Of a DNA stretch of 32,137 nt, positions 25,655 through 32,137 are shown one piece after another. This DNA comes from JAQWQB01 sp047636995 (GTDB taxonomy: Bacteria; Bacteroidota; Bacteroidia; Flavobacteriales_D; Sanyastnellaceae), in the NCBI GenBank assembly GCA_047636995.1, contig JBLIGQ010000030.1, positions 1-32,137 of the forward strand. The letters are read 5' to 3'. The notes under the pieces are model-generated. The model was not told where the DNA came from. It did not search any database and saw nothing but the letters and a program-made list of their open reading frames with translations. The position numbers and the translations under genes are program-made. Numbering within the stretch: the first letter of the stretch is position 1; every line of letters starts with the position of its first letter.

Positions 25655-26191
25655 ATGTCTAAACTTTCTGAATACAGAGAAAAACAAAACCTTACTCAAG
25701 ATGACCTAGCTGAAAAATCAGGGGTGTCTGTAAGAACCATTCAACGCATTGAGGCGGGAGCCCATTTGAAAGGACATACGCTCAAAGTAATTGCATCAGC
25801 TTTAAAGCTTGATCCATCACTCCTAAGTGCTTTTCCCAAAGAAGAAAATGCATATAACTACCCTCTGATCAAGATGATCAACCTCTCTTCTTTACTCTTC
25901 TTTATTCCACTTTGCAATATCATGGTTCCTCTATTGATCATGCACTTCGCGAAGCAAAAGAATCACCTCACTCGTCAGATTGTTTCCGTGCAAATTATGT
26001 GGACACTCGCATCGTTCGTTTTGATCTTAATGTCGCCCTTTATTCAAAAGTGGTTTTCGCTCAATAGACAGTTAATTCTACTGGTCGCAATGGCTTGCTT
26101 CTTGGTCAATATCTTTATCATCCTCAGAAACACCATGGGAATAGATAAAACCAAGGAACTTTATATCAAGCTGAATTTCAGTATCATATAA
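25655..26191 (+). CDS. XRE-family HTH regulator with membrane domain
   Basis: A 178-residue protein. Residues 1-60 are a Cro/C1-type helix-turn-helix (LTQDDLAEKSGVSVRTIQRI, where SVRTIQRIE is the recognition helix). Residues about 70-160 contain three hydrophobic segments (SSLLFFIPLCNIMVPLLIMH, then IVSVQIMWTLASFVLILM and LILLVAMACFLVNIFIIL), resembling the DUF4870-like membrane part found on many Bacteroidota regulators of this kind. It would bind DNA while anchored in the inner membrane; its ligand and targets are unknown. CCC-TGTC-GGG followed by CTTTTTT just after the stop (26194-26209) may be a small terminator. Confidence 0.85.
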   Translation: MSKLSEYREKQNLTQDDLAEKSGVSVRTIQRIEAGAHLKGHTLKVIASALKLDPSLLSAFPKEENAYNYPLIKMINLSSLLFFIPLCNIMVPLLIMHFAKQKNHLTRQIVSVQIMWTLASFVLILMSPFIQKWFSLNRQLILLVAMACFLVNIFIILRNTMGIDKTKELYIKLNFSII

Positions 26192-26280
26192 TCCCTGTCG
26201 GGCTTTTTTCGCCTCAATGTCGGGTAGTTATAGCTCTGTATCACCGAACATTTTCTGACCATTGCATCCTTGTTTAATCA

Positions 26281-27813
26281 ATGATCAATTTCAGACCAAT
26301 GTCCCATTTGAATCTTATCTACCTCATCCCTTTCGTTCTCCTATCGCTGCGCGGAAATGCACAAGTAAGCGAAGACTCGGAACTTTATAAAACCTTACTT
26401 AAATCAGATAGTTTGCTTTTTGAAGAAGGCTTTAACAACTGCGATCTTGAATTGGTTGACCGAATCCTGAGTACCGATTTCGAATTCTATCATGACCAAA
26501 ACGGAATACAAGACAAAAGTCAGTTTTTAAACACATTCAAAGAGAGCCTCTGCTCAACCCCAAATAGAAAACCTATCAGAAAACTGATCAACGGCAGCAT
26601 GAACGTTTTCCCCCTCTTCAACGAAGGGGAATTGTATGGCGCCATTCAAAAAGCCAAACATGAATTCTACATTAAAGAGCCTGAAAAAGACCTCTATATC
26701 ACCGGCGTGGCGAAATTCACTCACCTTTGGCTGTTAGAAGAAAATCAATGGAAGCTGAAACGCTCTTTGAGTTATGATCATCAAAGCCCGCAACCAGATT
26801 ATGGACCAAAATTCGAAGCGCACTTCAACAAGCCGTTGTTCAGCAGTGACAATGACATTGAAAAGCTGTTAGCTCAGCACAAGATCCCTTCTGTAGCCAT
26901 CGGTTACATCAATGGAGGAGAATTACAGCAGATTAGACTCTTCGGAGAGAAGCGACACGGAAATCCAGTTGATTGCAATGCGATTTATAAAATTGCCTCA
27001 CTTACAAAACCAATCACTGCAGTGATTACCCTAAAGTTGGTTGAAAGCGGATTATGGGATTTAGATGAACCCGTGTTTAACTATCACATTGATGAAGACG
27101 TAAGAGAAGCTCCAGAATTAGCGTCTCTTACCACAAGGCACATCTTGAGCCATCAGTCAGGATTCCCAAATTGGCGCCATTTGACAGACACAAATAAACT
27201 AACCTTTGAATTTAAACCAGGAACCCAATTTCAATATTCAGGCGAAGGATACGATTACCTGCGAAAAGCGTTAGAAACCAAATTCAATAAAGGACTTGAG
27301 GTCTTGGCTGAAGAATTACTATTTAAGCCTTTAGGCATGAACAACACTCATTTCAATTGGGATGAAACGATGTCTGAAGATGATTACGCAGTTGAGAACG
27401 ACGAATTTGGGGAGCCAATTCCTTATACAAAGTACACTACCGTAAGTGCTGCCGCCAATGTGTTAACTACAATACAGGACTATGGAACCTTCATGGTCCA
27501 CCTCATTCAGGGAGCTGGATTAGCTGATTCGCTCTATCAAGATTTTCTAACTCCACACTCCAAAAAGCAAGAAGGAATACACTGGGGATTGGGCTGTCAG
27601 CTCCTTTTTGATTTAGATGAGCAGGGTGAATTTGCCGTAATGCACGGCGGAGGAGATTACGGCTTGAAAACCGTGATGCTGCTGTTACCAAAATCGAACA
27701 AAGGCTTACTGATCTTTTCTAACTCTGAGAATGGAATGGTTCTTTGGCGCAAGTTGATTGAAGAGTACTTTGGAGAAGTGGGCAAAGAAATTGTACGGCG
27801 GAATTTAGATTGA
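26281..27813 (+). CDS. Serine hydrolase (beta-lactamase class C family) fused to DUF4440
   Basis: A 510-residue exported enzyme. Signal peptide to about residue 28 (IPFVLLSLRGNAQ; Met7 is an equally good start). Residues about 35-165 form an NTF2-like DUF4440 domain (SLLFEEGFNNCDLELVDRIL, STDFEFYHDQNG, KFTHLWLLEENQWKLKR). Residues about 190-505 are a beta-lactamase/penicillin-binding-like hydrolase with SLTK (240-243) as the SxxK nucleophile motif, YSG at 319-321 in the YxN/YxS place, and HGGG (455-458) for the KTG-equivalent. Class C-like members hydrolyse esters or D-Ala peptides; the substrate is unknown and antibiotic resistance should not be assumed. No obvious partner genes. Confidence 0.88.
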   Translation: MINFRPMSHLNLIYLIPFVLLSLRGNAQVSEDSELYKTLLKSDSLLFEEGFNNCDLELVDRILSTDFEFYHDQNGIQDKSQFLNTFKESLCSTPNRKPIRKLINGSMNVFPLFNEGELYGAIQKAKHEFYIKEPEKDLYITGVAKFTHLWLLEENQWKLKRSLSYDHQSPQPDYGPKFEAHFNKPLFSSDNDIEKLLAQHKIPSVAIGYINGGELQQIRLFGEKRHGNPVDCNAIYKIASLTKPITAVITLKLVESGLWDLDEPVFNYHIDEDVREAPELASLTTRHILSHQSGFPNWRHLTDTNKLTFEFKPGTQFQYSGEGYDYLRKALETKFNKGLEVLAEELLFKPLGMNNTHFNWDETMSEDDYAVENDEFGEPIPYTKYTTVSAAANVLTTIQDYGTFMVHLIQGAGLADSLYQDFLTPHSKKQEGIHWGLGCQLLFDLDEQGEFAVMHGGGDYGLKTVMLLLPKSNKGLLIFSNSENGMVLWRKLIEEYFGEVGKEIVRRNLD

Positions 27814-27896
27814 GTGGGGTAAACGCAGGAAATTACCCTAGTCGCATTTCACTAAAGAACAAGAGCACACTTCCCATTAGGGTTCAATGAAATCTG

Positions 27897-28475
27897 CTAC
27901 TCAACTATAAGCTGAATCTTTACTTCTTGTTCGTTATTAACGACTTTGAACAGATATTGTCTGCTTGATAGACCGAAGGGTTATCTGAGAAACTCCTTTG
28001 GCACTTGTCCAAATCAGTCTTCCTGAAGCATCAAAGTTCATTCGAATGATTTGCGGTACTAAAAAACTATTGTCCACCTGTATTAAAGGTTGGGAAAGCC
28101 AGATTAAGAATGCCTTAGAAAGAATACCCCACCACCTTAGCCAAAAACCATCCATTCATCATGTAAAGAGAGATCGTAATCTAGCTCTCCAATTGCTGGA
28201 GGCTCAAACTCTTGCGTCATGGCGAAAGAATCTGCTGCGTTTAATTCATAAGGCGAAAAGAACTTTTGTGTGAAGATGAACTCTTCTTCCTCTTCTACTT
28301 TTGGAAACCGAAAAAAGCCCCTTTAGCAATGCCGTTAATTGAATTAAATTTCGCTGAAATGATCAAATCATCACTGTCAATTACAATAAACTGTTAGAAG
28401 TTATTGGTGATCCCGTCTACCTCTTCGATGGTCTGGTAGAGGTTCCTATTTTCATCTTACCTTATAAAGCAATCT
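27897..28475 (-). pseudogene. Decayed T9SS cargo protein gene (FG-GAP-like repeat plus sorting tail)
   Basis: On the minus strand four pieces in shifting frames make one protein end. Piece 1 (28475-28295): DENRNLYQTIEEVDGITNNF, a stop (28394-28396), then DSDDLIISAKFNSINGIAKG and AFFGFQK. Piece 2 (28298-28137): EFIFTQKFFSPYELNAADSF, EPPAIGELDYDLSLHDEW, ending in a stop; this resembles FG-GAP-type propeller repeats. Piece 3 (about 28130-27965): IRMNFDASGRLIWTSAKGVS. Piece 4 (about 27960-27897): QYLFKVVNNEQEVKIQLIVE and a stop. Pieces 3 and 4 join as a type A T9SS sorting domain. At least one stop and three frameshifts make it a pseudogene; the 5' part is missing. This explains most of the otherwise gene-free 27.8-28.6 kb gap. 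Confidence 0.75.
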
Positions 28476-28501
28476 CTTAATTAACAATTGGATGTATGTG
28501 T

Positions 28502-28509
28502 TACTTTTG
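28502..28509 (+). promoter_or_regulatory. -7 element (TACTTTTG) upstream of the DUF3050 gene
   Basis: An exact TAnnTTTG match, 113 bases before the ATG at 28623. It predicts a leader of about 107 bases from near 28516; no other gene intervenes. Confidence 0.45.
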
Positions 28510-28622
28510 CACGGCGAAGTGTTGTTGAGATTAAGCCATAGAATAAAGAGGTTTGGTGGAACCACAGTGAACAATATCTTTGCATGCATGGTTAGCTAAA
28601 AAGATATAATACAATAAATAGC

Positions 28623-29429
28623 ATGGACAGAATTCAACATGTTGAGCATGAAATTTCTGATTTAAGAAAGGAGCTTCAAAACCATAGACTCTATGGAAAC
28701 CTGAAGGAAATCAGTGACATTAAAGTATTCATGGAAAACCACATTTTCGCTGTTTGGGATTTCATGTCGCTATTAAAGAGTCTTCAAAGAAGTCTAACAA
28801 ACGTTCAGACTCCTTGGACTCCTTCTTCAAAACCTAAATTAGCGCGATTCATCAATGAAATTGTGCACGGAGAAGAAAGTGATTTGAATGAACTAGGTGA
28901 GCCTAAAAGTCATTTCGAAATGTATCTGGATGCCATGTCGCAGGCAGCCGCAGATACAAAGCAAATAGGGGCGTTCATCCGACTCATAGAGGCTGATCAC
29001 GACGTTGCATTCGCACTAAATGAAGTGAATGTAGATAGGCGCGTTGCTGATTTCGTGAACTATTCGTTTTCAATTATTTCTACGAACAAGCCACACCTTG
29101 TAGCTTCTGCATTTACGTTTGGAAGAGAGGACGTTATTCCAGATATGTTTATCGAGATTTTAAAAAAATCCGACGCGAAAAACGAACGGTACAGCAAGTT
29201 GTCTTATTACCTTGAGCGCCATATAGAGCTTGACGGAGACGAGCACGGTCCTCTTTCTCTTGAAATGATCTCAGAGCTATGTGGCAATGATGATGTCAAA
29301 TGGGAAGAAACTGTTGCTGTTGCAAAACAGTCATTGGTTCACCGCATCCTACTTTGGGATGCCATTAGCGACTTAATTGAAACCGAAAATCATGTATCAA
29401 ACAACGTTGATCAGGTTTCGCACCCTTAA
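28623..29429 (+). CDS. DUF3050 protein, heme-oxygenase-like fold, possible diiron enzyme
   Basis: A 268-residue soluble protein. The N-terminus LRKELQNHRLYGNL, IKVFMENHIFAVWDFMSLLK and SLQRSLTNVQTPWTP is the DUF3050 signature as I remember it. No signal or membrane segment. The family is all-helical and, I believe, of the heme oxygenase/TenA-like fold. Candidate metal ligands are E79-x2-H82 (NEIVHGEES), a central acidic residue such as Glu134 or Glu169 (FGRED), and H200-x3-D204-x3-H208 (ERHIELDGDEHG). That last motif resembles the third-helix ligand set of heme-oxygenase-like diiron oxidases. The function is not established. The NMT1/THI5-like gene follows after 73 bases on the same strand, probably the same transcript. 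Confidence 0.82.
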   Translation: MDRIQHVEHEISDLRKELQNHRLYGNLKEISDIKVFMENHIFAVWDFMSLLKSLQRSLTNVQTPWTPSSKPKLARFINEIVHGEESDLNELGEPKSHFEMYLDAMSQAAADTKQIGAFIRLIEADHDVAFALNEVNVDRRVADFVNYSFSIISTNKPHLVASAFTFGREDVIPDMFIEILKKSDAKNERYSKLSYYLERHIELDGDEHGPLSLEMISELCGNDDVKWEETVAVAKQSLVHRILLWDAISDLIETENHVSNNVDQVSHP

Positions 29430-29502
29430 GACCTATGCGCTGAATACTCATTGCTTCTTAATGCCCTGATTGCGATCTACTAACCGATGTGAGTGAATTC
29501 AA

Positions 29503-30414
29503 ATGACGACTTTAAGAATAGCTTTAGACTGGACACCCAACATCAACCATGTAGGAATTGTGGTTGCAAAAGAATTGGGATATTATAAGGACCAAGGCCT
29601 TAACGTTGAAATTTTAAATCCGCTAGAGGATAATTACCAAATGACCCCTGGTAAAAAGTTAGAGTTGGGGATAGCTGATTTTGCTGTTGCACCTTTCGAG
29701 ACGGTCATAAGTCTGAATAACAAAACAAATGCTGTAGACGCCATAGCTGTGTTTGCCATTTTACAGGAAGATCTTAGCAGCATTGCGTCACTCAAAACCT
29801 CAAACTTGGATTCTCCAAACCTTCTAGATGGGAAAATATACGCATCGTACAAAGCGCGTTATGAAGACCATATTGTGAAAGAAATGGTTAAAAATGACGG
29901 CGGAGTTGGGGATTTAAATCTGGTCTATCCTGAGAAGCTGGGAATATGGAATACCCTATTAGAAGGAAAGGCAGATGCTACTTGGATTTTCGACAATTGG
30001 GAAGGTGTTGAGGCCAGCTCTAAGGAAATAGAATTAACTAAATTTTCAATGTCACAGTTTGGTATTCCATACTGTTACTCCCCTATTATTATTACGAGGA
30101 AAAGTCAATTAGCCGCTGATCAAAATGAGTATGCGCGCTTTATCAAAGCAACTCAAAAAGGATACTTATTTGCCGCAGAGAATAAATCTTCCGCAACAAG
30201 TATCTTAGCAGAGTATCTGACAGACTATGATAAAAAGAACATTGATCTAGAGAAATCAATAGCTATTACAGCGCCCTATTTCGGCAATGATCAAGTATGT
30301 GGTATCATGAAGCCGGAACGCGTTAATCTATTTCTAAAATGGCTCGTTGACCACAAATTGGAGGATGAGAAAATCATTGATCAGGTCTTGTTTACGAACG
30401 ACTTATTGAACTAA
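29503..30414 (+). CDS. NMT1/THI5-like substrate-binding protein without signal peptide
   Basis: A 303-residue periplasmic-binding-protein-type fold: LRIALDWTPNINHVGIVVAK, ELGYYKDQGLNVEILNP, ADFAVAPFETVISLNNK, GKIYASYKARYEDHIVKEM, KLGIWNTLLEGKADATWIFD and GIPYCYSPIIITRKS. These match the NMT1/SsuA/THI5 family that binds pyrimidine or sulfonate ligands for ABC import. The protein starts directly at the conserved strand (MTTLRIALDW) and an in-frame TGA lies three codons upstream, so there is no signal peptide and it should stay in the cytosol. No ABC permease or ATPase gene is near. It lacks the CCCFC iron motif and the catalytic Lys/His region of yeast Thi5. Ligand unknown; a role with the DUF3050 protein is inferred only from adjacency. 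Confidence 0.85.
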   Translation: MTTLRIALDWTPNINHVGIVVAKELGYYKDQGLNVEILNPLEDNYQMTPGKKLELGIADFAVAPFETVISLNNKTNAVDAIAVFAILQEDLSSIASLKTSNLDSPNLLDGKIYASYKARYEDHIVKEMVKNDGGVGDLNLVYPEKLGIWNTLLEGKADATWIFDNWEGVEASSKEIELTKFSMSQFGIPYCYSPIIITRKSQLAADQNEYARFIKATQKGYLFAAENKSSATSILAEYLTDYDKKNIDLEKSIAITAPYFGNDQVCGIMKPERVNLFLKWLVDHKLEDEKIIDQVLFTNDLLN

Positions 30415-30600
30415 TTACCGCTGCGAGTTTAGCAGATAGCTTCGTGTTTTAATACAACAATAGAATCAATTAATACGGACATGGGTGATTTGCAAAAATT
30501 CATCTAACCCCACCCATTCCCAAAGCCCACCAACTTTCACTACTTTGCTACACAACAGGCAATCAATGATTTGCTGCTCACCATCTTACATCTCTCAAAC

Positions 30601-31014
30601 ATGAATCCCATTCTCAGAAACGTTCTCGCTGTTCTTCTCGGTATTGTTATTGGCACCGTTATTAACGGATGGATTATCTCTATTAGTGGATCCATTATCC
30701 CGCCTCCTGAAGGAACAGATTTAACTACAGCAGAAGGCTTGCAAGCCGCTTTGCCTTTATTGGAACCAAAGCATTTTATCATGCCATTCCTTGCCCATGC
30801 CTTGGGAGCTTTGCTTGGTGCATTTATGTGCGCCACCATTGCAGCAACGCACAAAATGAAGTTCGCAATTAGCATTGGAGTTGTATTTCTTCTTGGCGGA
30901 ATAGCCGCCGCAACATACATCCCTGCACCTACATGGTTCATCGTCACAGATCTCGTGTTGGCGTATATTCCTATGGCTTGGTTGGGAGGGAAAATGGCTA
31001 GCGCGAAGAAGTAA
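30601..31014 (+). CDS. Small integral membrane protein, unknown function
   Basis: From ATG 30601 (MNPILRNVLAVLLGIVIG) the protein has 137 residues and four hydrophobic segments: about 5-28, 58-80 (FIMPFLAHALGALLGAFMCA), 86-106 (FAISIGVVFLLGGIAAATYI) and 112-130 (FIVTDLVLAYIPMAWLGG). A polar loop with PPPEGTDLTTAEGLQAALPL lies between helices 1 and 2. Short four-helix proteins like this are common in Bacteroidota; I know no function. The earlier ATG at 30571 adds ten residues without hydrophobic need. A near-consensus TACTTTGC sits about 60 bases upstream. Confidence 0.7.
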   Translation: MNPILRNVLAVLLGIVIGTVINGWIISISGSIIPPPEGTDLTTAEGLQAALPLLEPKHFIMPFLAHALGALLGAFMCATIAATHKMKFAISIGVVFLLGGIAAATYIPAPTWFIVTDLVLAYIPMAWLGGKMASAKK

Positions 31015-31214
31015 TTGACCATTGAATAATCTTTATATTTCCTATTGACCTTTAACGGAAATAATTATCGTTTAAAGAAGTAAAGCAAATTCTTTAGTAC
31101 CTTTTTCACGTCTTAGCCCTAATCAGTATTTCAATTTCGAAAAGCTTCCAATAAAGCGTTCTGGAAAAAAGCAAAAGGCACGCGTTTAAGAATCAATTAC
31201 TCTAAAGCTCCTTC

Positions 31215-32137
31215 ATGTCTAAATCATACAAACACGAACTTATTATTGGCCTCTTTCTATTGGGGCTGTGCGTAACATTTTACTTCTTGTATGGCATTCT
31301 TGTGGCATTTCTATTGGGGCTTCTACTCGCCTTTGCTGCGAAACCAATGGTTGAGCGCATTCAACGAAAAATACCCAACCGAGCAGTGGCAACAACCCTC
31401 TATTTGATCGGACTCGTTGGGATCACCATTTTGTTTCTGCTGCTTTTCACGAAGTTCATCAACCGAGACTTTAATCGCTTCAATCAAAGTTTTTCCCTCC
31501 TCGTTTCGAATAACCAAGAAGATTTGGACGAAACGGCACAAAAGGTCAAAGGGTATATCAGCGATTTGTATGCTTCACAAGAGATGGAATTGAAAGCCGA
31601 TTCTTTGATGACAGAATTGCAAGAACTCGACTATTCCCAATTGGATACCGAATCCATCTCAGCGGGATATGACAAAATAATGTCGGTCTTTGAAAATGAT
31701 CAACCTAAAGAAGAGTCCACAGGCCGAAGCTTCGGAGTTCTTTACATCCTCATTTCTACCGTTGCATATTTCGTGCTGATTCTGTACCAGCTAGACTACT
31801 TTGAAGGTTTAAAAACGCGCTACTTCAGCGGGGAAATAAAATCGAAGCTCACAGTCCTATTTGATGATTTCAACCAAAGCTTTTTGCGCTACCTCAAATT
31901 GAGGACGAAAATAGTCTTGTGGCTTGCCTTGATCTACTTGATTGCCTTTTTCATCATGGACATGCCTGGAATGATTTTTATTACCTTAATCATTCTGGTG
32001 CTCTCATACATTCCCTATTTGCAATACTTAGCACTTATTCCTTTGCTGTTGGGTTGTCTTGTGCTCTCCATTGAAAATCCGCACAGCTTTCTGTTTTACT
32101 TCGGAATCGTATTGGGCGTATTTGTACTTGCCAGTAT
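31215..32137 (+). CDS. AI-2E family transporter, C-terminus beyond window
   Basis: An open frame of 307 codons from ATG 31215 (MSKSYKHELIIGLFLLGL) to the right edge, so partial. Two N-terminal helices (ELIIGLFLLGLCVTFYFLYG and VAFLLGLLLAFAAKPMVERI) match the start of AI-2E family proteins, whose AAKPMVERIQRKIP is a close variant of the family PLV..L.R. A third helix, a hydrophilic loop (about residues 100-175) and further helices follow; SYIPYLQYLALIPLLLG corresponds to the family NLIPYIGP. Such proteins export AI-2 in E. coli, but many members are Na+/H+ antiporters or unassigned, so no substrate is claimed. Preceded by a 200-base gap without a gene. Confidence 0.85.
   Translation, partial: MSKSYKHELIIGLFLLGLCVTFYFLYGILVAFLLGLLLAFAAKPMVERIQRKIPNRAVATTLYLIGLVGITILFLLLFTKFINRDFNRFNQSFSLLVSNNQEDLDETAQKVKGYISDLYASQEMELKADSLMTELQELDYSQLDTESISAGYDKIMSVFENDQPKEESTGRSFGVLYILISTVAYFVLILYQLDYFEGLKTRYFSGEIKSKLTVLFDDFNQSFLRYLKLRTKIVLWLALIYLIAFFIMDMPGMIFITLIILVLSYIPYLQYLALIPLLLGCLVLSIENPHSFLFYFGIVLGVFVLAS

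Noticed and set aside
26281..27813. Antibiotic-resistance beta-lactamase
   Set aside because: The hydrolase is class C-like in fold only; the DUF4440 fusion and YSG motif point to a general esterase or peptidase.
27998..28273. 91-codon plus-strand ORF
   Set aside because: Antisense to the decayed T9SS cargo gene; its sequence shows no domain.
29503..30414. Thi5-type HMP-phosphate synthase (self-sacrificing enzyme)
   Set aside because: The CCCFC iron motif is absent and the region matching the catalytic Lys/His of yeast Thi5 reads VAPFETVI, without Lys or His. Only the fold is shared.
30540..31022. 160-codon minus-strand ORF
   Set aside because: Antisense to the four-helix membrane protein, whose hydrophobic segments and start are far more gene-like.
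1..32137. CRISPR arrays, prophage, intact insertion sequences, tRNA or rRNA genes
   Set aside because: No regularly spaced direct repeats, no transposase or phage structural ORFs, and no cloverleaf or rRNA-like stretch seen in the gaps.

Overview
The window looks like chromosomal DNA of a marine member of the Bacteroidota, probably Flavobacteriales and close to the Cryomorphaceae. The grounds are: a complete Na+-translocating NADH:quinone reductase operon, a type IX secretion (T9SS) plug protein, decayed T9SS sorting domains, a long Bacteroidota-type NusB, a TTG-started lysine-rich cold-shock protein, many short lipoproteins, and TAnnTTTG promoter elements in place of the usual -10 box. The taxonomy is inferred from gene content only.

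Left part (1-11.8 kb, mostly minus strand). A secreted LamG-type protein runs off the left edge. A gene-free gap follows with a strong plus-strand terminator and a candidate small RNA. Next come a GIN-domain lipoprotein and mazG, then a PagL-like lipid A deacylase on the plus strand. The sodium pump block reads nqrA-B-C-D-E-F from about 11.77 to 5.7 kb. It has a promoter motif before nqrA and a perfect hairpin-plus-T-tract terminator after nqrF. apbE (attaches FMN to NqrB and NqrC) and nqrM (iron-centre maturation) lie just beyond that terminator. Pump and maturation factors are therefore linked but perhaps separately controlled.

Middle (11.8-23.4 kb). A T9SS plug protein, a CCA tRNA nucleotidyltransferase (minus strand), a leucine dehydrogenase-type enzyme, then a same-strand run nusB, DUF1573 lipoprotein, yajC, ybbR-like and nhaC. 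NhaC exchanges Na+ for H+ and fits the sodium cycle set up by NQR. A 42-bp GC-rich palindrome sits between nhaC and uvrA; uvrA starts with TTG.

Right part (23.4-32.1 kb) is looser and more accessory. It holds a cold-shock protein, an unknown lipoprotein, a membrane-anchored HTH regulator and a DUF4440/serine-hydrolase fusion. Two T9SS cargo genes here are decayed and not visible as ORFs (about 24.70-24.91 kb plus strand; 27.90-28.48 kb minus strand). Then come a DUF3050 protein carrying a likely diiron ligand set, a cytosolic NMT1/THI5-like binding protein with no ABC partners, a small membrane protein, and an AI-2E family transporter cut by the right edge.

No tRNA, rRNA, CRISPR array, intact transposase or prophage was seen. 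The best candidate for something undescribed is the DUF3050 plus THI5-like pair; second is the candidate small RNA near 1.5 kb.
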